NCBI GenBank assembly: GCA_030686995.1
Contig: CM060697.1
Span: 108,694,706-108,758,705, forward strand
Origin: Artemisia argyi
Lineage: Eukaryota; Streptophyta; Magnoliopsida; Asterales; Asteraceae
Length of the DNA: 64,000 bases
Direction: 5' to 3'
Shown here: piece after piece, positions 10,300 through 22,987 of the stretch
Layout: each line of letters begins with the position of its first letter
Position numbering within the stretch: position 1 is the stretch's first letter
Program-made: the position numbers and the translations under genes
Notes under the pieces: generated by a model
Databases searched by the model: none
What the model was told of the DNA's origin: nothing
Seen by the model: only the letters and a program-made list of their open reading frames with translations

Positions 10300-10543
10300 G
10301 GTGTTTTAATAAGTGCATTAATTGTATTTATTGACCAGTTAATTAATTGTATTTAATGTAAATAATGATTTATTTATTGTATTTAATGTTACTATTAATT
10401 GTATAATATGAGGGGAATTTTTATAAGTAGCATTTGTGTTTGAATCACTTGTACTTTAAGTTTATTAACTTGTAAGACTTAATTTTAGGTATTCTAATAT
10501 TAGAAGGTCGTCTTCCATTATAATATAGTATGATATGATAACA
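10300..10543. other. AT-rich spacer, nothing recognised
   Basis: Short repeats of ATTGTATTTA-type sequence; no gene seen. It ends where similarity to the second segmental copy begins. Confidence 0.5.
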
Positions 10544-12030
10544 TTAAACTTGAATATATTCCCAATCTCTTACTTTATATATAAAATCCTTTATAATTTT
10601 TCGTTATCATGTTAGGTCATTTTGTTCGATAAACCAAAGTTAAAATATTTGCTTTAGGAAGGACATGCAATGAACTACTGACTCACTTTTAAATAGATTG
10701 CTTTAAAAAAAATTGTTGATCAAGACAGGCTCATAAACTATGATAAAAGTAGGTAGGTTATCTTTAGCAACAAATAATGTATTCGTCATCCAAATCTAAA
10801 GAAAATCTTTCCAAAATAATGTCAACTCACACCGTCTGATCGATAAATGAACCCGGACTCACTATCCTTTAACTTAGATTTGCTTCGATGGGCACTTGGT
10901 ACTTTGTTCGTCTTTAAATGCCTCACGATTCACCTCTTGTTAAATAGCAAGACGTGTTATAGTGAGCACTTGCTACATATTTGTCTGTTACAGCCACGTA
11001 CATGTGATCCATTCTTTTATAAGGACCAACCTTACCACCTTCCAATACGCGGTATCACATTGCCTGTGTTTCGCTAGTCCTTGTGATAGGCTACAACCAT
11101 GAGCGCTACAATGCCAGACCCACACGTACACTATTGCTTCACAACATAATATCTGTGATGCGTGTTAGACAATGTCTCTATTGCGTTATTTTTTTCATCT
11201 TAAATTAACTTAGAACACGGTTTTATGTACACGTGTTCAGTGATATATTAAAGGATCTTGATTTGCAACATCAATATAACAGCTAAAATAACTTATCAGA
11301 CATGCGTGTTGGTGTTCTTGTATATTAAAGACTTGTAGCATCTACAATTTGGGTCACCAATATTCTTGGATTAATTACAGCATCAAGATTGCCAAGATGT
11401 AAAAACGAAGGTGACCTGCCACAGGGAAAGAACAGAAAATCAGGATTACGTGTAACGGCAAAGTAGACAGTGTTATATACACATGTAAAGATGGAGGTAT
11501 GATCACCCGGTGAAAAAAGAAGACACGAGAGTATAAGACTAATGTGAAAAACCAAACCTTGTTCGAAACAAACAAAACATTAACACTAACACAATACTAT
11601 ACGCACATGACTTCTTTCTTTTCATACAAATTACCGACTTAACGGGAAACAAACAAATACATAAGACCTTTTCATTCCCTACCTTCGTAAAGCATCTATA
11701 GGTCAGGAATATAACATGTTGCTTGTGACAATATATATATAATATGCACAAACACGTACAAAATGCACTAAGGAAGGAATCTGTGACTTACCTGTTATAT
11801 CTGGCTGCGCCTTTAAGAATCTTATTAATAAATATATGGGCAATCAAGATAACCATATAGTAACGGTTAATCAAACAATAGCTACATATTATAAGTAAAA
11901 GAAATCGTTTTAAGGTTAACAATTGCCAGCCAAACATATTATAATAGGACGGAACTTGTACGTTTGTTTTATCATGGCTTTATTTAAGTATATTTTACTT
12001 ATTTTAAGTTTCATGCATGCCCAAAACAAG

Positions 12031-12236
12031 CCAACTATATAAAGGGATGAAGGACCACTTCTCTAGGTCACATTTGTGATTGTTAAACAAGCTTGAAACA
12101 AAGAAACAAGCAGGCGTGATATTCGTGTGGCTCCTCGGTTTGCTTCGCTTTTTCTAAGCAGTAGATGAGCCGAACCAATATCACTCTTGCATTTTTCTTT
12201 GCACAATTTTGAAGATGGCATTGCAGTTGACTCCAG
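12031..12236 (+). promoter_or_regulatory. Promoter-like region with possible first coding exon (copy 1)
   Basis: A TATA box (CTATATAAAG, about 12035-12044) is followed by a ~165-nt leader and an ATG at 12214. The ATG opens a short exon coding M-A-L-Q-L-T-P, which ends at a good donor CAG/GTATGC (12237). The same arrangement is conserved at 24666-24873 in copy 2. No downstream exon is recognisable in either copy, so this may be the duplicated 5' end of a gene whose body was lost or replaced. Confidence 0.35.
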
Positions 12237-12355
12237 GTATGCATTGACTTTATTCTTTTATATGATGGAAAATTGAACACATCAAACTCGCATCCTCCTT
12301 TGTAACACTTTTATCTACGGTTTCTAAAACTAAAAAATAAGTACGTAGTTTACCT

Positions 12356-13040
12356 CAAGGATGTTAAGATTAAAATCCTACCAAAGATCATATTTGTCAT
12401 TTTTGTCTTGCTATTAAGCGTTGATGGATCATAACATTATACACTTATACACTTACACATATCTATTGGGTATCAAACACGAATTCTTAAGATAGCCTAA
12501 GAAAAAATTTGACAATTAAACATCCTTATAATAAAAATAGTGAAATACATTTAATTTGTTCACGTTTTCATGGCTATATAAACAATTTAGTGAGATAGGA
12601 AAAAGAAAACATGAGTCGTAAATATGCAAAAAAATCTAAACATACAAAGTTAATCTATTTCAAATGTTTCGGTAACTTCATTTCCCACACTCAAATAAAA
12701 TTTTGATTCACTTTTAGAGTCTTCATCACGGCTTTATATAGTAGAAAAACATACATCTTGTAAAAGATTTTAGAACCAAAATATAATAATAAAGGGTAAG
12801 ATAATAGCAATGAAGGAAAAATACAAGTCTTATATAAAGTTTTGAGATAAAATAATAAGATACCTCATCTAATTCCGAAGATCGGATAAAGAGCGGATCC
12901 TACGATCTTACGGACGATCTCACGATCATATGTGTGATCTTGCAACCAACATGATCTTAGAATGATTTTGCGAGTTTTTTGTTAATGGGATCGGAGGATC
13001 GTACGATCTTACGATCTAACTCGCGATCTTAACACCCTTA
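12356..13040. mobile_element. GATC-rich hAT-like MITE, copy 1
   Basis: Starts CAAGGATGTTAAGAT and ends in a GATCTTAACACCCTTA-type inverted terminus. It is flanked by GTTTACCT (12348-12355) and GCTTACCT (13041-13048), an 8-bp TSD with one mismatch. The subterminal region is packed with GATC palindromes. An 8-bp TSD and a CAAGG start suit the hAT superfamily. The orthologous insertion at 24989-25694 in the duplicated segment shows it was present before the duplication. Confidence 0.75.
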
Positions 13041-13175
13041 GCTTACCTATATGATGACTACTTGAATATCATCTCAATATTGTTGATGAGACAAGATTCT
13101 TGCTATTGTCTCTGCTCATATTTGCCTCTAAACAAACCATATAACTTTTTTGAAACATAAGAATGTGATATTGCA

Positions 13176-13729
13176 CAAATGGAGAAAATGTCTCCTCATA
13201 ATAAATTCCTTTCTTTTGGCTATACACTTTTGCTACTAATCTAGCTTTAAACCTTTCAACCTCAGCATTATACTAATACTTAATTAACTTTGAAAATCCA
13301 CTTACACACAATTTTGGCAACACAAAGAACAAACCCTAAACCGGCGATTCGACGTGATCTAACATCTTTATATCGATTTTCCTAATTCTTGATCATCTTC
13401 TCAGTATTTTTTTAACATATTAGCTAGTTTGATTTCGTTCTTTATTATTGGTTTGCGATTAGGTTTTAAAAAACTGTTTTAGGGTTTCATTTTCTATTTA
13501 ATCGCTAGGGTTTTTCACACGCATTTATTATTTAGTCTTGGGTATTTATTAGTCATTATCGATGATGTCAGAGTTAATGTGCTTTACTGTCCAGATCATA
13601 GCCATCTAGGGTTTTCTATTTACTGAAGTTTTGAATGTTAATTATGGATCATGTGTTTTCTGGTATCTGGTTTTTGATTAGGGTTCTGTAACGACTAGTT
13701 TTAGCTGTGTGCGGGTTGTATGATCTAAT
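13176..13729 (+). other. Leader region of the following ORF
   Basis: Contains repeated AGGGTTT-type motifs and CAAACCCTAA, typical of plant 5' UTR or leader-intron DNA. There is no ORF of its own. It probably belongs to the transcript that starts the DUF4283-type gene at 13730. Confidence 0.4.
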
Positions 13730-14233
13730 ATGGAGAAAGGGTTTCTGAGTCCTAAAGGGAGAGGGAGCAGTAAGGGTGTAAAAGAGAAGGAAAGCTCCTT
13801 AGTTCATGATCCTTCTAAGGCAAATAATAGTGGTAATATTGATTTTGATACTTCAACGAATGTGAACAAGAACGTAGAGTTTAATGTTGTTAATGACCCT
13901 TTGGTGAATCTGTCGGTTAAGTCAAGTGGAACACTGAATGTTGGAAGTGTTGTTTTGGTGAAGAACATGTGTATGGGTTCTTCTACTTTAACTAATGTAT
14001 CATATGTTCATACAAGACCTATTTCGAATAATAATACCAAGGAACCTGTGGTGAACATGGTGGAAACTTCAAATGGACATGTTTTGAATGATAATACCGA
14101 AAGGATTGTGTGCAAACAACACAACGTCTTTCACACTTTCCTTCACAGAAATGCCAAAGTATCACACCGACACACACTAAATGGGACAGTACAAATTAAA
14201 ATAAGAAACGAGTTACGAAATGAAATGAAATAG
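13730..14233 (+). pseudogene. N-terminal fragment of a DUF4283/zinc-knuckle retroelement-type protein
   Basis: The ORF starts M-E-K-G-F-L-S-P-K-G and is hydrophilic and N/S/V-rich. From memory, this opening and composition resemble the N-termini of large DUF4283 plus CCHC zinc-knuckle proteins (LINE-type ORF1 or domesticated relatives) that are abundant in Asteraceae. Only the disordered N-terminal ~125 residues are present. The sequence changes character near 14100, where a copia-type LTR seems to begin (TGTGTGCAAAC at 14107), and the last ~40 codons read into that LTR. Neither a DUF4283 fold nor a zinc knuckle is present, so the product would be non-functional. The family assignment rests on recall of the N-terminus only. 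Confidence 0.4.
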
Positions 14234-15143
14234 TTGAGGAAATGAAAAATACAACATTATTTTCATTAAGGGAATAAATGGTTAATAACCGAAGTCTAAT
14301 ATTTATCCTAGATAAATATTAGGATGGTAAAATGACAAAATAACAAACAAACAACCCTTAAGGGTGTTTGGTCAGTTGGACCTAAACCCCCCCTCCCAAG
14401 GGGGTGTTTGGTCGGTTCGATCGAAAACCCCACAAGGAGGTGTTTGTGTTTTTGTCTAACTTAAATTACTTAGTCTCCAAGTGATTCTAGAACTCTCCTA
14501 AGACCCCTATATGTACAAAGGGTCTCAAGAGGGTTTCACACACATCTCATAACTCCTCAAAGATCCCTAAATTTCTCTCCCTCAGTTTACGAACGAACGA
14601 ACACCAAAAAGGGTTTACCTTTTTTGGTCGAACACCCTAAGTCGACTTGTGTCAACTCTCTAGTCGACTCAAGAACCGAAACCCGGAGGGTTTCTAACCC
14701 TTTGGTTGATCACAAGGTTTCACACGATTAGGGTTTTCCCAAAACCTTAATCGACACTCTCTTGATCCCGAAGATCAAATTAGGGTTTTTACCCAAGTTC
14801 GTACTCGCCTAGCTTGTAATAGGTTCGTATCCCTAGTCCTAGTTGTGCAGTACCAGTGGATACCTCATGCATCCCTGGTAGGGATATTCTCAAGACACCC
14901 GAATCAAGGACGTGAAGGATAAAGAAGAGCAAAGAACATGTTTTGTGCAATTGAATCAAGTAAAGAAGCTTACTGCTAGCAGGAATAACAAGTAAGTTTT
15001 CTTAACACCCTTCTTATGTGTTAAACATAGGCTATATCACTGTTTAGAAGTCTTGTGCACAAGAGCTTTGGTGTACAGAAGTTTCTATGTTTATTTCCCG
15101 TTGTGCATGTTTCAGTTGTGCAAAAGACCACCAAAACCCTACA
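14107..15143 (+). mobile_element. 5' LTR of a Ty1/copia-type retrotransposon
   Basis: Ends in ...CCCTACA and is followed within two bases by TAGTATCAGAGC (15145-15156), which matches the initiator-Met tRNA primer-binding site TGGTATCAGAGC with one change. The start is placed at TGTGTGCAAACAAC, where the preceding ORF is interrupted; this border is less certain than the 3' one. A perfect 12-bp stem hairpin (CTAATATTTATC / GATAAATATTAG) lies at 14296-14322. I did not find a matching 3' LTR. Confidence 0.6.
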
Positions 15144-17390
15144 ATAGTATCAGAGCCACTCTATACATATATAACCTAGTTAAGGTTCTTAATAATTGCC
15201 TGTAATGTCATAAAAATCAAAACTTGATTTTAGTTATGCTAGGTTTTGGTTGATTTATGCTTTAGGGTTTATTAGGGTTTTTGTTGATTATGGTAATTAG
15301 AGTTTTATCATCCTTATGTTTAATTAGGGTTTGTATTGTTTTTTATCAATGTTCAAAATTTTTGGGTCTTATGACCTTTGAAGGTGTTGGTCTAGGGTTG
15401 AGTTTATACCATAATTTTCTCCCGTGATAAAAACATAAAATTCCTTATTAGTATTGCCATAATTGCAAAAAAAATCTAGGGTTTCTTGATTTTTTTTTCT
15501 TAGTTTTCTTGGTCTTCTCATTATGATTTAGGGCTTTAGATATTTTTGGTAAGATGCAATCCTTTCAAAAGATATACTAAAACAAATATTAAAACTTTTA
15601 TTTCCAAAAGGTGATGATAAAAAAACATGATTACTTGATTAACAAGAAAACTAATGTGAGATAACTCAAACCCTAGTGGGGGCGATTTTATGTATCCCAG
15701 CCAGATGGGATCATAAAATTTGACAGAACAGAAATAAAGTGACCAAAACCTAGATTTTCACAAACTGACAGTTTTTCAATTTTGTACTATTTGGAATCTC
15801 TAATTACCAAATATGGAAACTAGGGTTTCAAGTTTTTTTAAGCATAATTGGGTTTCAGTAAATTAATTTTTTAATTAAAAAGTCCATAATAAAAAATTTC
15901 ATGATTGATGACTTAGGGTTTCTTGTTACCAAAGTCACATGCTTTTAAAAATCTAGAGGAAACCCTAATCAGGGTTTGTGAATTTTAAAAGAGAAAACTT
16001 TCCTAAACTGACAATATGTAGCAATAAGGTAAGAACTGTCATTCCTGAAGAATGACAAGTGTGGTGAAACTCGTAGTTTGTATGTACTTAAGGATGAGCT
16101 ATATATACGATTCATGTGTGTATATATTGTCCTAACAAACCATAGCTTAAGTTATTTCACCTACAATTTATTAAGTACTTTCCTGCTTTATAAATATTAA
16201 TCATGCATGACACAAGCCTTGAGTCAAAGACCTAAAATGTAAATAGCGTGGTTGTGATGTAGTTTAAATAAAGTTTATATTTTTAACTGTTTTTGGGTTT
16301 AGAGGCAGTAATTTTATTTTAAAAGTTAAACAGTCTTTTAAACGAAACATAATCACACAAGAAGATATTTAAGAGTACATAAAACCAGAAGAGGTAGTGG
16401 AAGCACTGAGGAGTAGCATTCTACCAGGGTTAAGAGAATATCACCAGTAAAATACGGAACTTAATTTTTCCTTCAAAAACTTGTGTCATACCCTTAAGTT
16501 GGACCCAAAGTTGATTCCCGAAGTGGCTCTCGGGATCAACATTAAATATTGGCTCGACCGTGTCAAAGGGTTTTATTATTGTCTAATATGCATGTTAAAG
16601 CGGATAAATAATGTGTCAACCAATATTATTTATGTGACATAATAAAATGGAGCATCTCTGCTTAAGTCAAGAGAAACAAACAGGTGTACTTAAGCACCAT
16701 GTCTCTGACAACGAGTTCTCGTAATAAAATTGATTAGAGTCTATGAATTTGTCAACCTATCCAAAAAGTCTTGGGAAGAGTAAACCCGATTTTAGACATC
16801 TTTTATTTACAAAGTGGTTTGTTTTAAAAAACTTAACAAAGCGTGGTATGAATTTATGCATAGTTCATACGTAAAATGAATTTCAGAATAAAATCGTTTT
16901 AATACCGGATATAAAAGGATAATACTGGTCAAACTAATGGGTTTAAGGTCTTTCCCAATGGTAATCTTAGACTAATGCACCGTCCACTCTCTTAGCTCAG
17001 ACCCTGTAGGCTGTTGATGCTAAAGCTCAGTGCTTGTGGGTACATGGCTGACGTGGGAGAGGTGGTCATTGGATTCATTGGTCACATGCTAAAGCAGAAG
17101 CCAATGAATTGCAATACCGTTGGCGCTTATGGTAGTCTATTGGCATTTTGCTAAAGTGGAGCCATGGCTGCATGGAGAGAGTAAGTACACCCAAATAGTG
17201 TTGGAGTCTCAGCCCTAGGAGTTGTCTCAGGGAGGCCATTGGTGTGGCAAAACACATACCTAAAAACTGTCACAATGTAGGTTACGCTAAAGCGTGGTGC
17301 TTTGTGACAGTATAATATGGATCCTAATGTAATATGCGAAATGATAGGGTTTAGTAGCTATTACGATAAAATGGTTGAATTCACTATTTG
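15144..17390 (+). other. Internal region of the decayed copia element, no ORF
   Basis: About 2.2 kb between the primer-binding site and the gag-like remnant. It holds AGGGTTT-rich leader-like sequence and, at 16960-17300, a region with several GCTAAAG-centred motifs and imperfect inverted repeats. Every frame is broken by frequent stops. Confidence 0.4.
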
Positions 17391-18040
17391 TCTTGATTTT
17401 AACACTAGATGCATCGTCGTACTGGTACCCATGAATGGGTGAATCCCTCTAGGCAGTATCGATACAATTTTATTAATAACGTACCTGAAATGCCTTGTCA
17501 CCCAATGAATCATGGTGAGTCATCTCATGACCAACATAGTTCAGGAATGCTGAGATGTTTGCCCTAACACATGAGATAGGAAATTATAGCATGTGATTGG
17601 GTACATATGTGATGTTTCACTTCACTATGATGGAAGGATTTTTCAATCGTCTCCAGAAGATTGGTAATCCTATGAGTGAGGCATTTATGGTATTATGTAT
17701 CATGCAGTCTCTACAAGCTGATTATGGTTTATACCTACTTAATTTCATTGAGACTTGCGAGGAGCCTACGCTGGTTCAGCTTTAAGAGCTGGTATGTAAA
17801 GCCGAGGATGACATTAGGGTCAAGTCTAACAATTTCAGAAAGCGTAAGGCTGAAGAGATGAATGACGTGTATGTTACAGGAAGGACTAAGGGGTTCTTCT
17901 TTGAACCAGTAACCAGAAAGAGAAGGGCAATTCCAATATGTTATTATTGACAAAAGCCTAGGCATAATAAAGAGAAATATTTGAAGTATTTGCGCGACCA
18001 GAAGCTTGCAGCAGATATGAAAGGTATCTATATTTTATAG
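17391..18040 (+). pseudogene. Degenerate Ty1/copia gag remnant
   Basis: Around 17580-17860 the translation gives a gag (UBN2-type) pattern. M-M-E-G-F-F-N-R-L-Q-K-I-G-N-P is followed by M-Q-S-L-Q-A-D-Y-G-L-Y-L-L-N-F and then E-L-V-C-K-A-E-D-D-I. At 17920-18020 a broken zinc-knuckle segment can be read (C-Y-Y-stop-Q-K-P-x-H-N-K-E-K-Y). Several stops and frame changes interrupt it. In an intact element this protein would form the virus-like particle. The position, downstream of the tRNA-Met primer-binding site, agrees with copia order. Nothing here could be expressed as a functional protein. Confidence 0.55.
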
Positions 18041-20900
18041 ATTGTTTTATTTATCCTCCATTTTTGTAGCATGAAGTTTACAAGAAAGGTAATTGATGCA
18101 TTACTATTTTTATTGTAGCGCTTCGAGAGGATGATGATGTACTTAGCATCTGTGATGCTAGCTGGGCATCATCAAGCGCTAAAGATGATGAGGTTGAGTC
18201 CTCATGGAGTGCGAAAAGTATTTGCAAAAGATGACAACGGCGTTCGTGCATCGGATTTGGGATATAGGATTTAAAACATCTAAAATTTATGTAATTTTAA
18301 AACTGGTTGTTGCCCGTTTTAGGGCTTGTTCTAAAATCTTTATTTTTTTCCTATGTTTTTTTGTTCAAAACATTTAATATGAAATTTAATGTATATGGTG
18401 TTCTATGTTTCAAAACCTTCTAACAATTAAGTTTCTGACAAACTTAGATTTATTCCAAATAATGTATTTTGTGAATGTTAAACAATATATCTGGTTTGGT
18501 CAAGTGATGATCATACTTTATGGGTTCCCCAGAAATGGAATTGGTGAAGTAAAAGAAATGTTCGTTAAAGCTTAATGATAATGTACTTTGATGCAATCTA
18601 TCTATGATAGAAGTTCAAAGGGGGCTTTGATGCAATCCATCTGAGATGGAGGTTCAAAGATAACAAGAAGTCTTTGATCTGGTAAATATATGGATGGATA
18701 GATTTGATCAAAGATAATAAGTCATGGTATGACTTAAGGAACATTTCTACCAAGATGTTATAAAATAAATATGAGATACATGATACTTCAAGATGTTGCC
18801 TAAATTCTCGAGCCTAGATGAAATCAATGCATGTACCCGACGTGCAATACGTTCAAATACTATAAGTATTTGAAAGGTTAGATTTCTTATAAAAGAGAAA
18901 TACTTGAAAGATAGTATTTTCAGAAATCTAGAGATTTAGTAAAGCTCATATACTACGGGGGTGGTATTTCAGATCTGCAAATCAAACTCAAAAGGGCAAG
19001 TAAAAGCATGAGTTTGTAGATCAAGAGTGAAATCTCGTATTTGCTTTGCATTATTCAAGTAAAGCTGAAAGATGCTTTATAGACAGAACAACTAACGGGG
19101 TTAGCATAAGTTAAACAATGATCAAAATTAGTGTGCTCAAGCCAAAGAGTCCTTCACCGGACTGAAAGAGGATTTCAGCTCAAAGTTGAGCATCGGAAGT
19201 GAGTGAATGGTATAAATTAATTTTAGATCGTTTGGCTGAAGAATTCAAAGCATGACAGGAATTGTGATCCTGCGTGATCTATAGGGAATTCCTTGTATTG
19301 TAAGATTCAATGGGAGGATGACAAGATCATTACATGAAACGAACCTTGCTATAAGGCAAGCTAGTTTGGCACGAAAAGGACGTGTTGATCTTGTGTTTGT
19401 AGTGCACAAATTAAGAAGCCGAGTAACTTAAAAGATTTGAAGCCAGGGATTTCAAATCAGAAACGCACAACTACATCGCGGTTTCAGAGAGGCTTGTCCT
19501 AAAGTTTTCAAGGACTTAGGAGAATCAGTAACAAAGAGTCACGATTCTAATTTGTGAAGTAATTCCATTCTATCTAATCCCATATAATGAAGTGTATCAT
19601 TGAACACTAAGTAAAGTGAGTCATGATTCAGCCAAGTCCATTGTCCAATAAGACTGTATTGATGAGACCAATACTCTCTTAGGTTCATTAATAGTAAGAT
19701 AATGGCAATCAAGGAGATTGAAAGTGAGGCTCAGGGTTTTCTTGAAGAGAATCATCAAAAAGTTTAACAAGTAGTGATAAACTCCCAAACACTTTCTGGT
19801 ACAAGCTAAATCAATTACCTGGGAATCGAGGTAATGTCAATGACTCGTGAAAATTGTACGAGACATTACGAGTAGATCCTACTTAATGTATTTTGAATCC
19901 ATGAATGGAAGACATTTTATTATAAAGGAGTCCTTAATTGATTATCATGGAGGGATACCAAGATAATGTTTACAGCTATTATGAAACGAGAAACATTTCA
20001 GCCAAGATGGTGAGTTTCATATACATTTGCGACGTCAAATGTTGGACGTGACCATGATCGAGAAGCGGCCACATGGACCAATGTTATTAGCGTTACGATT
20101 TATCCAAATGACCTGAGGATGTAAGACATTCGTCTTTGTTTCTCATTGAATTTAGACTTGGTTTCCAGTTACAGCGTAAAAGCGTAACGATGTGTGCTAA
20201 GATCAAGTTCAATGAGTGACATGTTAATAAAGCTTTAAATTTATAAGACTAGTTTAACCGATTATTTTGACTAACACACGAGTAAAGTATAACCTTCAAT
20301 GTAATCTAGTAATTTGGTAAGACCAGATCGTCCCAAAGAATTAGCGTGATTCTAGTTATCAAGTGTTTTGCAGAAAAGTCTAGAGATTGTCACTATCAAA
20401 AGACTTGGTGAAAATGGTTAACTCCAAAAGGGTAATTTTTGTTATAATATGAATGAAAGTATATTTGTTTAGGTTGAGGAACAGGAGGTCGTGAATGATA
20501 GATATAAAGGTAAGCAAGCAAACAATTATACAAGTATCGGTAACCACAATAACAAGTATCTCTACCCACAATGCAAGAAGTTCTTTCGACCTTTAATTTG
20601 TAAGCAACGTAGGTACATAAAGGATGGTTTGTGGTCGATAATATAATACTTATGCTTCTCTTAACCTTGTCGTTAGATATGAGATCAAGTCTTAAAAAAT
20701 AGCAATACTAGGTTGTTTAATTATTTCATTAACCAATTTTCACAAGGTTAATATCCGATTACCATAGACAAATAATCATGAAATTGCATCAAGTAGTAAA
20801 TCTTTCGACCTATGTTTACCCAGAGATGAATCAACCAATAAACAATGATCTGATAATATTATAATTATAATCAAGCATAAGAGTCGGTCCACAAATACCA
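18041..20900 (+). other. Heavily decayed retrotransposon-derived DNA
   Basis: Short stretches recall copia pol (for example near 18600-18700, a M-Q-S-E-M-type segment in a duplicated GATGCAATC...ATC context), but no domain can be read continuously. I find no 3' LTR. The tract probably represents the remaining internal part of the element that begins at 14107, plus unrelated debris. Confidence 0.35.
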
Positions 20901-20947
20901 GTTAGACATATTTACAAAGAAAAAAAATAACTATTTTTACAAGCTAA

Positions 20948-21233
20948 TATAAAAATGGGTTTTGCAAACGACAACCCTTAAGTTTGTGGTTAACAAAATT
21001 ATTTTTACTACAATTCATTGTAATAACTTGAATCATCCAATCACAATCAATTGTAATAACTTGAATCATCCAATCACAATCAATTGTTTGTTGTGGTTCC
21101 ATATTTTTCGGGATTGTGCCCATCTTTTTCAAAATTATCAACCAATCATAATCATTTATTCATAACCATGTAATAAAATACATCTTGTTAACCACAGCCC
21201 TAAGGGTTATCATTAGCAAAACCCTATAAAAAT
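20948..21233. mobile_element. Mutator-type MITE, 268 bp, with perfect 9-bp TSD
   Basis: The element spans 20957-21224. The termini GGGTTTTGCAAACGAC and, reversed, GGGTTTTGCTAATGAT form an imperfect TIR of about 45 bp. Flanking TSDs TATAAAAAT (20948-20956 and 21225-21233) are identical. Inside, a 33-bp unit (AATAACTTGAATCATCCAAT and so on) is repeated twice in tandem from 21022. It has no coding capacity. Confidence 0.9.
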
Positions 21234-21297
21234 AACACCATTTTTAAGAAAAACTCCACAATAATCATAAAATGTTCCGATTCTGCCCGCAAAAGAT

Positions 21298-21858
21298 GCT
21301 GCCCGCATAGCTGTTAAGATCTCGATCTAGCTCTTAAGATCTTCCGATCTTACGATCCTGTTAATAAAAAACGAGTCGATCTTTCATAGGATCTTAAATA
21401 GCATAGGATCTTAAGTATGATCTCGATCTTACCATAAGATCGTAAGATCTCGATCCGATTCGATCCTACTTCCCTTAATTTAACTAACTAATAAACTATA
21501 AATGAATAAATTTTGTAAAATCAAAACAATATAGCAAGCGTTAATTACTGTAAATGACTAATAAGATCAAGATATATATATTTTTTGATTAAAAGATTCA
21601 GCGTTCTTAATTAACGATTAGATATTTTTGTATTTTAGAGTATTACGTGTCGCATTCTCATATTACTATAACTTGCAGAACTCTTTTTTCTTCTCTAATT
21701 TGTTATACAATCATCTTTGAATACGAATTACTAGAAAAATAAGATTTTTAGATATTTAAGTAGGATCGTAAGATCTCGATCCGATCCTACGATCTCGATC
21801 TTGCAAAGACAAAAACGATCTCACGTGGGATCGCGATCTTGACAGCCTTGGCTGCCCG
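21298..21858. mobile_element. GATC-rich hAT-like MITE, independent third copy (545 bp)
   Basis: The element spans 21306-21850, with perfect 8-bp TSDs GCTGCCCG (21298-21305 and 21851-21858). It starts CATAGCTGTTAAGATC and ends in GATCTTGACAGCCTTG. Its right ~95 bp, read in reverse, match the left ~95 bp of the copy at 24989, including the shared block GTTTTTGTCTTTGCAAGATC. The central ~280 bp is unrelated to the other copies, so this is a separate insertion of the same terminal family. Confidence 0.85.
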
Positions 21859-22320
21859 CATATAAGTGGAACGATAAAAAATAGTCTAAATATTTATTAG
21901 CTGTCAAGCAACTCTTTACCTCAATCTACTAGTGTATTGAAATAGCATTCTTGCAAATTAGCATTCTAATCTCTTATCCAACTTCTAGATTAGAATTCTA
22001 TCTGTGCCAACAATGTTTTTAGTTTGTTCAAAGAATCAAAGTGTATATATGAATCACCAACTGGCACATCCTAGCAAAAAACTTTTACCGCTTTGTCACA
22101 CTTTTCACATCTAAAAAGTTGAAAGTTATCCAAATTATATTGAGCACTTTGATCTTAATGTAGGGTAAGAGAATTGACTTTCAAACTACTGATTACGTTA
22201 CACAAAAACAATATTCAAACTACATGCAAGACATGCATGAAAATGTTAATTCCAAACAAAAACAAATTGTGGGGTCACATCTATAGAATAGTCAGTTTAG
22301 TATTCAAGAAAGGAAATGAA

Positions 22321-22469
22321 GGAAAGGAAATGATTCGCACACTCGGAAAATTTATTGGGACACTCTACTGTATGCAACAGACAGTTGTACATTAAGTGTA
22401 AGCTGCTTTAACTACTTGTATAATGGAGTGTCCCAATAAAATTTGGGAGTGTGTCAATCACCTCTCTTC
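22321..22469. mobile_element. Short MITE, family 'GGAAATGATTYGCACACTC', copy 1
   Basis: GGAAATGATTCGCACACTC near the left and, reversed, GGTGATTGACACACTCCC near the right form an inverted repeat. Internal arms around ATTTTATTGGGACACTC are also inverted. The same family occurs at 22997-23130. The TSD is unclear, so the borders are approximate. Confidence 0.6.
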
Positions 22470-22987
22470 AAAAAAATACAAGACCGTATGACTCGTTCTT
22501 CATATACATAATCCATGTACTAATTAAAGATGTTAAACATTAAACTTGAATATATTCCTAATCTCTACTTTACATAAAAGAAATCCTTAATAGTTAATAT
22601 CTTTTCGTTATCATGTTAGGTCATTTTGTTCGATAGACCAGTGTTAAAACATTTGCTTTAGGAAGGAGCGTGATATATGCAATGTACAACGCCTCATTTT
22701 TAATTAGATTGTTTAGCATTGTTGACCAAGACAGGCCCATAAATTATGATAAGTAGGTAGCTTATCATTAGCAACAAATAATGTATTGGTCATCCAAATC
22801 TAAAGGAGATCTTTCCAAAAATATGTAAACTCATGACCAGTTCGATAAATGAACCCAGACTCAATCCAATAATGAAGTCGTTGTTACAGACTTGTTTCGT
22901 TTCCTGGCTAACATATTCATCTTGTTACCCTGATTCTTAGTATGCTTTTACTTAAATTTGCTACAATGGGCACTTGGTTCTTTTTAC

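Larger units (their letters stand above)
10544..13175 (+). repeat. Segmental duplication, copy 1
   Basis: From ATTAAACTTGAATATATTC to about GAATGTGATATTG this segment aligns collinearly with 22533-26026, including its internal GATC-rich MITE. Copy 2 is longer because it carries an extra MITE (22997-23130), a 308-bp tandem duplication, a ~100-bp stretch near 24335-24430 and a Stowaway (25796-25991). Copy 1 shows the matching empty sites near 10910-10918 (TCTTTAAA) and 13140 (CCATATAACTT). I recognise no complete gene in it. Confidence 0.9.

Noticed and set aside
12083..12280. Minus-strand ORF repeated at 24721-24915
   Set aside because: Antisense to the promoter-like region; conserved only because the segment is duplicated, with frame changes between copies.
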